Source of the DNA: PALSA-129 sp963842505 | Lineage (GTDB): Bacteria > Acidobacteriota > Terriglobia > Bryobacterales > Bryobacteraceae | Direction of reading: 5' to 3' | Assembly: GCA_963842505.1 (NCBI GenBank) | Contig: CAWJGZ010000002.1 | Span: 372,001-436,000, forward strand | DNA length: 64,000 bases | Shown here: piece by piece, positions 41,173-50,111 of the stretch | Layout of the letters: every line of letters begins with the position of its first letter | How positions within the stretch are numbered: the stretch's first letter is position 1 | Notes under the pieces: generated by a model | Database searches by the model: none | What the model was told of the DNA's origin: nothing | The model's input: only the letters and a program-made list of their open reading frames with translations | Made by a program: the position numbers and the translations under genes

Positions 41173-42621
41173 TCAGTCCTTCCAATCCATCGCCAGACGC
41201 ACCAGTGTCCGTACCGGAATTCCCGACGGCCCTTTTGCCAGATAGGGCTTCGCGTCGTCCAGGTATGCCGTGCCGGCGATATCCAAGTGGACCCACGGCG
41301 TATCTTCGGCAAACTCCTTCAGGAACATCGCCGCGGTGATGGCGCCTCCCCATCGGCCGCCCACATTGGCCAGATCGGCGAAGGCGCTCTTCAGGTACTC
41401 CTTGTAGTCGTCTTCGAGGGGCATGGCCCACATGCGTTCGCCCTCGCTCTTGGCGGCCGCCAGCACACGGTCGCGCATGCCGTCGTCATTGGCGAACAAC
41501 CCGACGTTTAAATGCGCCAGCGCCACCACGATGGCTCCGGTGAGAGTGGCTGCATCCACCAGATGCGTGCAGCCTTGGCGCCGTGCGTAGGTCAGGGCAT
41601 CGGCGAGAATTAAGCGGCCCTCCGCATCGGTGTTGATCACTTCGATGCTCTTGCCGGACATGGCGGTTACAATGTCGCCGGGGCGCTGCGCCCGGCCTCC
41701 CGGCATGTTCTCTACGCAGGGGATGAAGGCCGACACGGCGATCGACGGCCGCAGTTGCGCGATGGCCCGCATGGCGCCCAACATGGCGGCGCCGCCGGCC
41801 ATGTCGTACTTCATTTTCTCCATGCCATCGGCCGGTTTGATCGAGATGCCCCCGGCATCGAAGGTCACCCCTTTGCCCACCAGGCCGAGATGCGCCGTGC
41901 CGCCGGGGGTTTCCGGCCGGTAGCGCACTACAATCAGGGCAGGCGGCTCCGCGCTGCCTTGCGCCACCCCGAGCAACGCACCCATGCCGAGCGCTTCCAT
42001 TTGCGCGGTCTCCAGAACTTCACACTCGAGATGGAACTCGGATGCCATCTGGCGGGCGGCCGCCGCCATTCTTGCGGGTGTCATCCGGTTGGCCGGTTCG
42101 TTCACCAGGCTGCGCGTGAAGTTCTGGGATTCGCCGAGAATCTGTCCGCTCCGGGCAGCCGCTTCCAGACCGTTCGCCGGCGGCGCCACCACCGCGAAGG
42201 AATCGGCGGCCTTCTTGTCGTTGCCGGTCTTGTAGCGATCCGGTTCGTAGTCGCCCAGGATGGCGCCCTCGAATGCCGCACTGATGTAATCCGCTCCAGA
42301 CTGTCCGGGGTCCAGCGCCAGGGCGATCCGCTTCACCGACTTGGCGTTCAGGTAGCGAACTGCCGCGCCCACCGCTTTGCGAAGCTCTGCCGAATCGAAC
42401 TTCTCCGGCTTGCCAGCCCCGGCTAGCAGCACCCGCGTGGCAGCCACCCCTGCCGGGTGGTGTATTAATGTAAATTCCTGCGACTTGCCGGTGAGTTCTC
42501 CTGCGTCGAACAATTCACCAGCTCCGAACCGGTCCTCTCTTTTGCCCTCGAAGACCAGCACAATCAATGCGTCAGCCGCGATCTGTTCTAATGGCTTGCT
42601 TTCGATAGTAGTCTGCATCAC
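41173..42621 (-). CDS. pepA: Leucyl aminopeptidase (M17 family)
   Basis: 482-residue cytoplasmic metallo-exopeptidase removing N-terminal residues from peptides. The two-metal site motifs are complete: VGKGVTFDAGGISIKP, YDMAGGAAMLGAM and the family signature NTDAEGRLILADAL. The N-terminal macro-like domain is present (from ESKPLEQIAADALIV). Two adjacent ATGs (42621, 42618) are possible starts. Divergent from the TonB gene across about 225 bases. Confidence 0.95.
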   Translation of the reverse strand: MMQTTIESKPLEQIAADALIVLVFEGKREDRFGAGELFDAGELTGKSQEFTLIHHPAGVAATRVLLAGAGKPEKFDSAELRKAVGAAVRYLNAKSVKRIALALDPGQSGADYISAAFEGAILGDYEPDRYKTGNDKKAADSFAVVAPPANGLEAAARSGQILGESQNFTRSLVNEPANRMTPARMAAAARQMASEFHLECEVLETAQMEALGMGALLGVAQGSAEPPALIVVRYRPETPGGTAHLGLVGKGVTFDAGGISIKPADGMEKMKYDMAGGAAMLGAMRAIAQLRPSIAVSAFIPCVENMPGGRAQRPGDIVTAMSGKSIEVINTDAEGRLILADALTYARRQGCTHLVDAATLTGAIVVALAHLNVGLFANDDGMRDRVLAAAKSEGERMWAMPLEDDYKEYLKSAFADLANVGGRWGGAITAAMFLKEFAEDTPWVHLDIAGTAYLDDAKPYLAKGPSGIPVRTLVRLAMDWKD

Positions 42622-42698
42622 TCTTGATTGTCCCGAACTGACACCCGACCTGCAATGGCCCCGGCTTCCATTTTACGGATTGCGTCCTAGTTTATGCC

Positions 42699-42726
42699 TG
42701 GCAAGGCGATAAAATTGTGGTACACT
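42699..42726 (+). promoter_or_regulatory. Weak candidate promoter for the TonB-like gene
   Basis: TGGCAA and TACACT are separated by 16 bases, about 120 bases upstream of the TonB-like start. The leader between contains a GAACCG...CGGTTC stem (about 42786-42826) and ends in a GGGAGGGTGG ribosome binding stretch. Weak match; listed because it is the best sigma-70-like pair in the gap. Confidence 0.3.
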
Positions 42727-42846
42727 CGATCATGAGACCTCCTTGGGGACAGAGTTTTCCAAAACCTGTAACTACGTGCTAGCGGGAACCGTCCAATAGA
42801 CGTAGCGAAGCGGGCGGTTCTCTGATAGGGAGGGTGGTGGACCAAA

Positions 42847-43842
42847 ATGGCTGAGTTATCGCAACCCAACGGTTTCGAGCCTGGAAGCGCAGACGATCAT
42901 CTGTCCCGGCTTCTGGTAGCGGGCATAGAGGACCCCTGGTATCACTCTTTCTTCCGCAACATCAAAGAAGTCTTCAACCCACCCAAACTCCCACCTCTGG
43001 TGATCACGTCGAAGCCTGTCGCGGTGAAGGATATCTGGGGCCTTTATGGGCGCCAGAAGAAATCGTTCATGATGTCGACCGGTTTTCAGGCCGCGGTCGT
43101 CGCGGTGGTATTGCTTCTGGGAACCAACAAGAAGGTTCAGGATGCGGTCAAGCAGAACATCCTGTTTATGCCTGTCGCCGATACTCCCTTGGACCAAGCC
43201 AAAATGCAGCCCAAGAAAGACATGGGCGGCGGTGGCGGCGGCGATCGTTCTCCTTTGCCGGCAAGCCGAGGCAAGTTGCCACCCAGAGCGCTCCGCCAGT
43301 TCACGCCCGCGGTAGCGGTGTATAACAATTGGAATCCCAAGCTGATGATGGATCCCACCATCATCGCTCCGCCGGATGCCAAGCTGCCTGACTGCCCCGG
43401 TTGCCTGAACTACGGCGACCCGCTCTCCAAATACACGACGCCTTCGAACGGTACTGGTTCGGGCGGCGGTATCGGTTCGGGTCACGGTGGCGGCATTGGC
43501 TCGGGCAATGGCGAAGGTTACGGCCCCGGTTCCGGCGGCGGCGTGGGCGGCGGCGCTTTCCGCGTTGGCAACGGCGTGACCGCGCCAGTCCTGCTCTACA
43601 AGAAAGAGCCCGAGTATTCCGAAGAGGCCCGCAAGGCAAAGTATCAGGGGACGGTAGTTCTCTATGTGCAGGTCGACCCCTCCGGCAAGGCGATCAACAT
43701 CAAGGTGCTGCGGAGTCTGGGGCTTGGCTTAGATGAAAAAGCCATAGAAGCTGTCAAGCAGTGGAAGTTCAAGCCCGGCTACAAGGACGGCAAGCCCGTG
43801 ACAGTAGAAGCCAATATTGAAGTGAATTTCCGCCTGCTGTAA
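42847..43842 (+). CDS. TonB-family protein with Gly-rich linker
   Basis: 331 residues. A cytoplasmic N-terminus of about 75 residues precedes one membrane helix (GFQAAVVAVVLLL, about 79-92). A periplasmic linker follows. Its middle is almost pure Gly/Ser (GTGSGGGIGSGHGGGIGSG and onward, about 199-240) instead of the usual Pro/Lys-rich rod. The C-terminal TonB fold reads YSEEARKAKYQGTVVLYVQV, then LGLDEKAIEAVKQWKFKP and VEANIEVNF. Likely transmits proton-motive force to outer membrane receptors. Not linked to exbBD; a full tonB-exbBD set lies at 46.6-50 kb. A strong terminator follows. Confidence 0.88.
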   Translation: MAELSQPNGFEPGSADDHLSRLLVAGIEDPWYHSFFRNIKEVFNPPKLPPLVITSKPVAVKDIWGLYGRQKKSFMMSTGFQAAVVAVVLLLGTNKKVQDAVKQNILFMPVADTPLDQAKMQPKKDMGGGGGGDRSPLPASRGKLPPRALRQFTPAVAVYNNWNPKLMMDPTIIAPPDAKLPDCPGCLNYGDPLSKYTTPSNGTGSGGGIGSGHGGGIGSGNGEGYGPGSGGGVGGGAFRVGNGVTAPVLLYKKEPEYSEEARKAKYQGTVVLYVQVDPSGKAINIKVLRSLGLGLDEKAIEAVKQWKFKPGYKDGKPVTVEANIEVNFRLL

Positions 43843-43859
43843 CCAAAGGCGAGTTTCAG

Positions 43860-43895
43860 CGCCGGCGGCTCAAGAGCTGCCGGCGTTTTTATTTT
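43860..43895 (+). terminator. Rho-independent terminator after the TonB-like gene
   Basis: An 11-bp stem (arms 43860-43870 and 43875-43885, one G-U) with a four-base loop is followed by TTTTTATTTT. The T-run overlaps the last codons of the convergent DUF971 gene. Confidence 0.9.
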
Positions 43896-44239
43896 GTCCG
43901 GCCATTGCACTGCTCGCACGGGCAGATGCTGCGAAAATGCTCGTACGAATAAATCCCCGAATTGTGGCCATCGTTCCAATCGATGCGGATGGCGTAGTTC
44001 CCGACGCTCTCCACCGCGAGCATCTTGAGCGCCGGCTTAAACATCGGAAAGGCTGAGCTGGGTGCACTGCTCTCGGGTTTTCGTGGCTCTGTCCCATGGG
44101 CGCCCGTGCAGCTCGCGCAGGGGCACTTGTCGCGCAGCCAGGTGAGGCCATAATCGCTGTGGTGCCCATCCTTCCAGTCGATTTGGATTCCCTTGGACTT
44201 GGAAATGGCAATGTGTTCGGGGTCGGTTGAAAGAGACAT
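43889..44239 (-). CDS. DUF971-domain protein with two Cys-x-Cys-x2-Cys clusters
   Basis: 116 residues. DUF971 is the N-terminal domain of gamma-butyrobetaine hydroxylase-like proteins, found alone in bacteria. Two similar halves carry IQIDWKDGHHSDYGLTWLR with CPCASC, and IRIDWNDGHNSGIYSYEHFR with CPCEQC. Each half thus ends in a metal-type cysteine cluster, suggesting zinc or an Fe-S site. ATG 44239 is two bases after the stop of the (p)ppGpp synthetase gene, so it is translated with it; a TTG at 44245 is an alternative. Confidence 0.85.
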   Translation of the reverse strand: MSLSTDPEHIAISKSKGIQIDWKDGHHSDYGLTWLRDKCPCASCTGAHGTEPRKPESSAPSSAFPMFKPALKMLAVESVGNYAIRIDWNDGHNSGIYSYEHFRSICPCEQCNGRTK

Positions 44240-44241
44240 GG

Positions 44242-46488
44242 TCAATTGAAAAGTCGTTCGACGTCGCGCACGCCGGAAATGCGCCTCATGGCGGCCACCA
44301 GCTTCTCCAGTTGTTTCTTATCGCGGACGTCCACGGTCATCTCCACAATCCCGCCGTCGTGGTCGGTTTCGGTCTTGGCTTCCAGGCTGCGGATGTTCGA
44401 GTTCTCGCTGGAGAGTACCGAGGTCAGTTGCATCAGCATGCCCGGACGGTCGTCCGTGTGGATCACCAGCCGCACCGGAAATTCGTCTTCGGCGGCGCGC
44501 GCCCACTCCACCGCGATCTTGCGTTCCACGTCGTACATCAGGCTCTGCACGTTCGGGCACATCCGTGAATGCACGGCCACGCCCTTACCGCGCGTCACGT
44601 AGCCGACAATGGCTTCGCCGCGGATCGGGTTGCAGCACTTGGCGCGGTAGACCAGCAGATCGTCCATACCGCGCACCTTGATGACGGCATCGCTATCATA
44701 GGGCCGCCCGGGCATGGGCGCGCCGGCCGCCGGCGCTGCGCCCGCGCCGCCGTCCACGCCGGGAGGCTTCTCCTCGACGTCCTCCTTCACCACGCCGGGC
44801 GCAACCTTGCTGAGGATTTGCCGCGCCGAAAAACGCCCGTACCCGAGCGCCGCGTACAGGTCTTCCATCTTGCTGTACCCGTATTCGGACGCCAGGTTCT
44901 CCAGTTCGGCGCGCGTCACTCTGCCGATCTGCACACCCAGGCGGCGAGCTTCTTTCTCGAGGTACTTCTGCCCGATGTCGATAGCTTTCAGCCGCTCGCT
45001 GGCATTGATCACGTGCTTGATCTTGTTCCGCGCGCGGGAGGTCTTGACGAACGCCAGCCAGTCCTTGCTGGGCTCGTGACCCGCCTGGGTCATGATCTCG
45101 ACGATGTCGCCATTGCGCAGCGTGGAGCGCAGCGGGACGATGCGCCCGTTAACTTTGGCGCCGGTGCACGTGTGCCCCACATCGGAGTGAATCGCATATG
45201 CGAAATCGATGGGAGTGGCGTCGCGCGGCAGCACCAGCACTTTGCCTTTGGGCGTAAAGGTATAGACTTCCTCCGGGTAGAGGTCCACCTTCAGAGTGGA
45301 CATGAACTCGGCGGGATCTTGCACGTCGCGCTGCCATTCCACCAGGTGACGTAGCCAGGCGATGCGCTGATCGTCCGCCGCCGGCCCTTTGCGGCCCTCC
45401 TTATACTTCCAGTGGGCAGCGATTCCCTCTTCGGCAATGCGGTGCATCTCGTCGGTGCGAATCTGAACCTCGAAGGTCTGGCCGTGCGGCCCCACCACGG
45501 AAGTGTGCAGCGATTGGTAGAGATTGGGCCGCGGGATGGCGATGAAATCTTTGATGCGGCCGGGAATCGGGCGCCATTTATTGTGGATGACGCCGAGCGC
45601 CGCGTAGCAGTTCTTGACCGAATCCGTGATGATGCGGAGCGCCATCAGGTCGTACACCTCGTCCACCGTGATCTTCTGCCGGCGCAGCTTCTGGAAAATC
45701 GAGTAGGGCCGTTTGAGACGGCCGTCGATGCGCGCGGGGATCCCCTCATGCCGCAGCTCGGTCTCCACTTCCTGCCGGATCTCTTGCAGAAACTCTTCGT
45801 TGGAGTGGCGCCGCGACTCGATGGACGCGACAATCTCGCGGTAAGCGTCGGGTTCGAGGTGCTGGAACGCCAGGTCCTCGAGCTCGCCGCGCACTTTACC
45901 CATTCCCAGCCGGTGCGCGATGGGCGCGTAGATCTCGATGGTCTCGCGCGCGATGCGCTCGCGCCGCTCCGGGTTGAGGTATCCCAGCGTCCGCATGTTG
46001 TGCATGCGGTCGGCCAGCTTCACCATGATCACGCGGATGTCTTCCACCATCGCCAGCAGCATTTTGCGGAAGCTCTCCGCCTGCCGCTCCTCGGCCGAAA
46101 AGAAATCCAGCTTGGAGAGTTTGGTGACGCCATCCACCGAGCGCGCTACGTCTTCACCGAACTCCTTCCGCACCTGCTCCACGGTGACGCTGGTATCTTC
46201 CACCACGTCGTGAAGCAGGCCGGTCTGCATGGCTATCTGGTCCATGCGCATGTCGGCGAGGATGTGCGCCACCATCAGCGGGTGCATCATGTAGGGTTCG
46301 CCGGAATCCCGTGTCTGCCCTTCGTGGTACTTGCGCGCGAACCGAAAGGCCCTTTCGAGGCCGCTGAGATCGTCCTTGGGCCGGTACGCGCGGATCTTGA
46401 CTTCCAATTCCCGGTAGAGCTGTTCCACCGGATCGGGAGGTGGTTGCGAAGGCAGACTTTCAGAAAGACTCGCGGGCTTTGATGCCAC
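44242..46488 (-). CDS. Bifunctional (p)ppGpp synthetase/hydrolase (RelA/SpoT)
   Basis: 748-residue stringent-response enzyme. The N-terminal hydrolase domain has an intact HD pair (His93-Asp94 in LLHDVVEDTS) and an upstream His69, so hydrolysis should work. The synthetase domain holds DFIAIPRPNLYQSLHTSV, VQIRTDEMHRIAEEGIAAH and WKYKEG. TGS (LPRDATPIDFAYAIHSDVGH) and a C-terminal ACT domain (LVIHTDDRPGMLMQLTSVL) follow. This is the usual Rel architecture of bacteria with one long RSH enzyme. It is the first gene before DUF971. Confidence 0.96.
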   Translation of the reverse strand: MASKPASLSESLPSQPPPDPVEQLYRELEVKIRAYRPKDDLSGLERAFRFARKYHEGQTRDSGEPYMMHPLMVAHILADMRMDQIAMQTGLLHDVVEDTSVTVEQVRKEFGEDVARSVDGVTKLSKLDFFSAEERQAESFRKMLLAMVEDIRVIMVKLADRMHNMRTLGYLNPERRERIARETIEIYAPIAHRLGMGKVRGELEDLAFQHLEPDAYREIVASIESRRHSNEEFLQEIRQEVETELRHEGIPARIDGRLKRPYSIFQKLRRQKITVDEVYDLMALRIITDSVKNCYAALGVIHNKWRPIPGRIKDFIAIPRPNLYQSLHTSVVGPHGQTFEVQIRTDEMHRIAEEGIAAHWKYKEGRKGPAADDQRIAWLRHLVEWQRDVQDPAEFMSTLKVDLYPEEVYTFTPKGKVLVLPRDATPIDFAYAIHSDVGHTCTGAKVNGRIVPLRSTLRNGDIVEIMTQAGHEPSKDWLAFVKTSRARNKIKHVINASERLKAIDIGQKYLEKEARRLGVQIGRVTRAELENLASEYGYSKMEDLYAALGYGRFSARQILSKVAPGVVKEDVEEKPPGVDGGAGAAPAAGAPMPGRPYDSDAVIKVRGMDDLLVYRAKCCNPIRGEAIVGYVTRGKGVAVHSRMCPNVQSLMYDVERKIAVEWARAAEDEFPVRLVIHTDDRPGMLMQLTSVLSSENSNIRSLEAKTETDHDGGIVEMTVDVRDKKQLEKLVAAMRRISGVRDVERLFN

Positions 46489-46542
46489 TGTATCTCGATT
46501 GTAGCAGGACCGGCCGTAGGGATCGGCCGACCGAAAACATTA

Positions 46543-46573
46543 CGGGGAGCCTCTCCGGTTGGAGAAGCCCCCC
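46543..46573 (-). terminator. Hairpin after the exbBD operon, probable terminator
   Basis: Arms of about 13 bases (GGGGAGCCTCTCC region and GGAGAAGCCCCCC, one or two mismatches) around a GGTT loop lie just past the TPR lipoprotein stop. On the minus strand the sequence after the stem is GTAATGTTTTC, a weak T-run. Confidence 0.6.
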
Positions 46574-46601
46574 GCATGAAGAACCAAAATGAGCGCCTGG
46601 A

Positions 46602-47429
46602 CTACTTGGCCTCGGTAGTGATGCCGCCCCCGCTCTTGTTCTTCCTTTCAGCCTTGAGTTTCTTGATCGCCAGATTCTTGTCCACCCAGTCGTCGGCGAT
46701 CTTTTTCTGCTGTTCGTACTCTTCCTTGGTATCCGCCAAGTCGGCGCGTTCGCGGATCAGCAGGTTCTCGTAAGCCATCGCATCGTCGTACTCTTTGTCG
46801 ATCTCGAGAGCTTTGTCGAGCGCCTTCAATCCGTCGTCAATCACCGGACCATAACGAGTCTTGAGGTCTTCTTTGACCTTCTTGTCCTTGATGGGCCCGG
46901 GATCTTCGAGCTTCATGCCGAGCAAGGCGCGGGCTTTCCCGTACTCCGGGTACCACTCCGACCAGGCGATGAACCCGAGGCTATAGTATCCAACCGTGCT
47001 ATTCGGATCGACTTTGGTCAGCCGCTGATACCATTCACGCGCCTCGGTCCACTTCTTCTGGTACAAATACAGCGAGGCAATCGATTGGATAGCCAGTGTG
47101 TTATTCGGATCCAGTTTCAGCACCTCGGTGAACTGGTCATAGGCCGCCTTGGCCATATTATTGTTTTCGTCCGACTCCGCCCCCGGGATATACTGCTGCA
47201 AATACGCCATCGCCAGGTACAGGCGGGCCGTCGGGAAGTTCGGATCCAGCTCGACAGCCGTCTTAAAGTGCTCCACGGATTCAGGATACTGAGCGTTCTT
47301 GAAGGCCGTGACACCCTTGTTCAACTGATCGCGGGCTTGCAGTTTCTGGCAGCCCGTTCCCATGACCGGAAGGCTGATCAGCACGGCGGCCAATGCAGCC
47401 ACGGGAAGGATAGATGCCAATTTGCGCAT
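46602..47429 (-). CDS. TPR lipoprotein of the TonB-ExbBD operon
   Basis: 275 residues. The lipoprotein signal is VLISLPVMGTGC. TPR units follow, for example AFKNAQYPESVEHFKTAVEL, YDQFTEVLKLDPNNTLAIQ and YQRLTKVDPNSTVGYYSLG. The C-terminus is a charged coiled-coil-like stretch. Its ATG touches the exbD stop (TAAATG). Probably an envelope scaffold for the adjacent transport complex; the role is inferred from position. Confidence 0.85.
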   Translation of the reverse strand: MRKLASILPVAALAAVLISLPVMGTGCQKLQARDQLNKGVTAFKNAQYPESVEHFKTAVELDPNFPTARLYLAMAYLQQYIPGAESDENNNMAKAAYDQFTEVLKLDPNNTLAIQSIASLYLYQKKWTEAREWYQRLTKVDPNSTVGYYSLGFIAWSEWYPEYGKARALLGMKLEDPGPIKDKKVKEDLKTRYGPVIDDGLKALDKALEIDKEYDDAMAYENLLIRERADLADTKEEYEQQKKIADDWVDKNLAIKKLKAERKNKSGGGITTEAK

Positions 47430-47855
47430 TTAGTTACCACCCTCCGTTTTATCCGTCATCAGGCCGACCTTGTCGATGCCGGCGCCGTGAGCGACATCAA
47501 TCGCCCTGGCCACCCACAAGAAATCCAGATCCGTCGCCCCTTTCACAAAGACGACGCGTTCGGCGCGGGTCTTGAAAATATCCGCGAGACGCGGCCCCAA
47601 ATGATCCCAATCCGTGTCGTCCCCGTTGATCGCGAGCTTGTGGTTGGAATCGATGATGATGACCACGGTGCGCTGGTCCGATAGGGTCGCCTTTTGGCCG
47701 GGCGGCGGCGGCTGAGGCACGAGGGCCTCGAGGCCCTTCGGCGTCAACGGGGTGATCACCATGAAAATAATGATGAGCACGAGCAGGACGTCGATCATAG
47801 GCGTCATGTTGATATCGGACTTGGGGCCACCCGCTCCACCAACTGCCATTCCCAT
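47430..47855 (-). CDS. exbD: ExbD/TolR-family biopolymer transport protein (second copy)
   Basis: 141 residues. N-terminal cytoplasmic tail, then SDINMTPMIDVLLVLIIIFMVI: the membrane helix contains the proton-relay Asp in the MIDVLLV motif. A periplasmic domain with VVIIIDSNHKLAINGDD follows. It forms the ExbB-ExbD motor that energises TonB. AAGGAG precedes the ATG. Two non-identical ExbD genes lie in tandem. Confidence 0.93.
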   Translation of the reverse strand: MGMAVGGAGGPKSDINMTPMIDVLLVLIIIFMVITPLTPKGLEALVPQPPPPGQKATLSDQRTVVIIIDSNHKLAINGDDTDWDHLGPRLADIFKTRAERVVFVKGATDLDFLWVARAIDVAHGAGIDKVGLMTDKTEGGN

Positions 47856-47881
47856 AAAAATGCTCCTTTTATGAATCCCTG

Positions 47882-48364
<483 letters not shown>

Positions 48365-48394
48365 CGTCTTCTCCCTGGGAATCGGCTGAGATCA

Positions 48395-48418
48395 CGGGAG
48401 CCCCTTGCGGAGCTCCCG
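48395..48418 (-). other. Hairpin between exbB and exbD
   Basis: Perfect 7-bp arms CGGGAGC (48395-48401) and GCTCCCG (48412-48418) in the exbB-exbD gap, with no T-run. Could act as an mRNA processing or stability element that sets the ExbB:ExbD ratio; that is a guess. Confidence 0.45.
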
Positions 48419-48467
48419 CATTTCAACTCGCCAAATTCCCGATTCTCGTACTCAGCACCTGACAGCG

Positions 48468-49199
48468 CTACTTGTGTGCGCCGCGCTGTGAACGCTTCAG
48501 GAAATAGTCGATCAGTTCGGAACTGGAATTTCCCATCTCCACGTCGAAGGCTTCAATCTTGTTGGTGAAGTAGTTGTACATCCAGACCGCTGGGATGGCC
48601 ACGAACAGACCGATAGCGGTGGTCACCAGGGCTTCCGAAATACCGCCGGCCACGGCGCCCAGACCGGTAGACTTCTCGGTCGAAATGCCGCGGAACGCAT
48701 TGATGATGCCGACCACTGTTCCGAACAACCCCACGAACGGAGCCGTGGAACCGATGGTAGCCAGTCCGCTAACGCCACGCTTCAATTCAGCATGCACGAT
48801 GGCTTCGGCGCGTTCCAAAGCGCGCTTGGACGCTTCGACTTCTTCCCCAGGGATTTCAGAGCTGATCTGATGGGCCTGGAATTCCTGCAAACCGGCCACC
48901 ACAACTTTGGCGAGGTGGCTCTTCTTGTAACGATCCCCGATCTTGACGGCCTCGTCCAGCTTGCCCTCGCGCAATGCGCCGGCCACGGCCGGAGCGAATG
49001 CGCGCGACTGTTTGCGGGCCGCGCTGTACGCCATCAAGCGGTCAATCATGACGCCAATCGAATAGGCCGACATGAGGAACAGGCCGATGACGACGAACTT
49101 GGCCAGCGGACCCATCTGTGCCCACAGCGAGCGCGGATCCCAACCTACCGACGCTTCCTGGAGCAAATAAAGCGACCAGACTTGCAATTGCAAAAACAT
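48468..49199 (-). CDS. exbB: ExbB/TolQ/MotA-family proton channel protein
   Basis: 243 residues with three membrane helices (FVVIGLFLMSAYSIGVMIDR; the LATIGSTAPFVGLFGTVVGI pair; and EALVTTAIGLFVAIPAVWMY). The family core GLFGTVVGI-x-NAF is intact. It forms the pentameric motor with ExbD that drives TonB. AGGAGAG precedes the ATG. Confidence 0.94.
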   Translation of the reverse strand: MFLQLQVWSLYLLQEASVGWDPRSLWAQMGPLAKFVVIGLFLMSAYSIGVMIDRLMAYSAARKQSRAFAPAVAGALREGKLDEAVKIGDRYKKSHLAKVVVAGLQEFQAHQISSEIPGEEVEASKRALERAEAIVHAELKRGVSGLATIGSTAPFVGLFGTVVGIINAFRGISTEKSTGLGAVAGGISEALVTTAIGLFVAIPAVWMYNYFTNKIEAFDVEMGNSSSELIDYFLKRSQRGAHK

Positions 49200-49267
49200 T
49201 GTTGTGTCTCTCTCCTGCGAGTTGAAATTATACTCATAACCGACGTTCCACCTGCCACGCCGGGTTA

Positions 49268-50032
49268 CTACTGATTCAAGGTAAAGTTTACGTCGATCGT
49301 AGTCTCCACCTGCACCGGCTCGCCGTTAAGCAAGGTGGGCCGGTAAACCCACTGTTTCACCGCATCCATGGCAGCCGTAATCAACAAGGCCGGCCCGCCG
49401 AGGGAGTGCAGTTCCTGGATGGTCCCATCCTTGGCAATGATGGCGGCCAGGTGTACGACACCCGAAACGCGCGCCGACTTGGCCAATTGCGGATAGATGG
49501 GCTGGACTCTCTTGAGCACCATGGCGGCCTGGACATTGCCGCCCACTTTGATGCGCTGCGGGGCTGCTTCCTTCTTAGCCACCGGGGGCGGAGGGGGCGG
49601 AGGAGCCGCGTTCGGTACCGCGCCGATGATGCCGCCGAGCACGCCACCCATCGAGCCACCGCCTACGCCACCACTCACGCCGCCAACCACACCACCTACG
49701 CCGGCTGCGGAGGGCGGAAGCTCTTCTTCCTTAATGTTCGCAATTTCGTGGGGGATGGACTTCGGTGCCATCAGTTTCCCGGCATCGAACTGCCGCGGGA
49801 TGACCTTAACGACTTTCACCGGAGGAGCCGCCGCTGGAGGCGGCGGGGGAGGCGGCGGCGGAGGCGGAGCCACCAGAAAACTGCTTAGGGTCGTTGTGGG
49901 AAGCACGTCCGTGTAGATCAAAGGGATAATCACCGCTATGGCAATCAGCGCAATCTGCCCGACGAATGAAACCATCACCGTCCAGGTCTTGTTGGTCTTT
50001 CCCACGCCATCTACGAATGTCTGTTCAAACAT
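49268..50032 (-). CDS. tonB: TonB-family energy transducer
   Basis: 254 residues. One N-terminal membrane helix (FVGQIALIAIAVIIPLIY), a Pro-only run near residues 50-62 and an RQFDAGKLMAPKSIPHE segment. A Gly/Val-rich stretch and a second Pro run follow, then the C-terminal domain (AMVLKRVQPIYPQLAKSA, VSGVVHLAAIIAKDG, MDAVKQWVYRPTLLNGEP). Heads the tonB-exbB-exbD-exbD-TPR operon, with AAAGGAG before the ATG. Confidence 0.93.
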   Translation of the reverse strand: MFEQTFVDGVGKTNKTWTVMVSFVGQIALIAIAVIIPLIYTDVLPTTTLSSFLVAPPPPPPPPPPPAAAPPVKVVKVIPRQFDAGKLMAPKSIPHEIANIKEEELPPSAAGVGGVVGGVSGGVGGGSMGGVLGGIIGAVPNAAPPPPPPPVAKKEAAPQRIKVGGNVQAAMVLKRVQPIYPQLAKSARVSGVVHLAAIIAKDGTIQELHSLGGPALLITAAMDAVKQWVYRPTLLNGEPVQVETTIDVNFTLNQ

Positions 50033-50111
50033 TTCGACTCCTTTCGGTTCCTACCGCAACGACCGCAATCCCCGGAGACACCCGTGTGGCCGCAAGCGGT
50101 TCCTATTTCTT

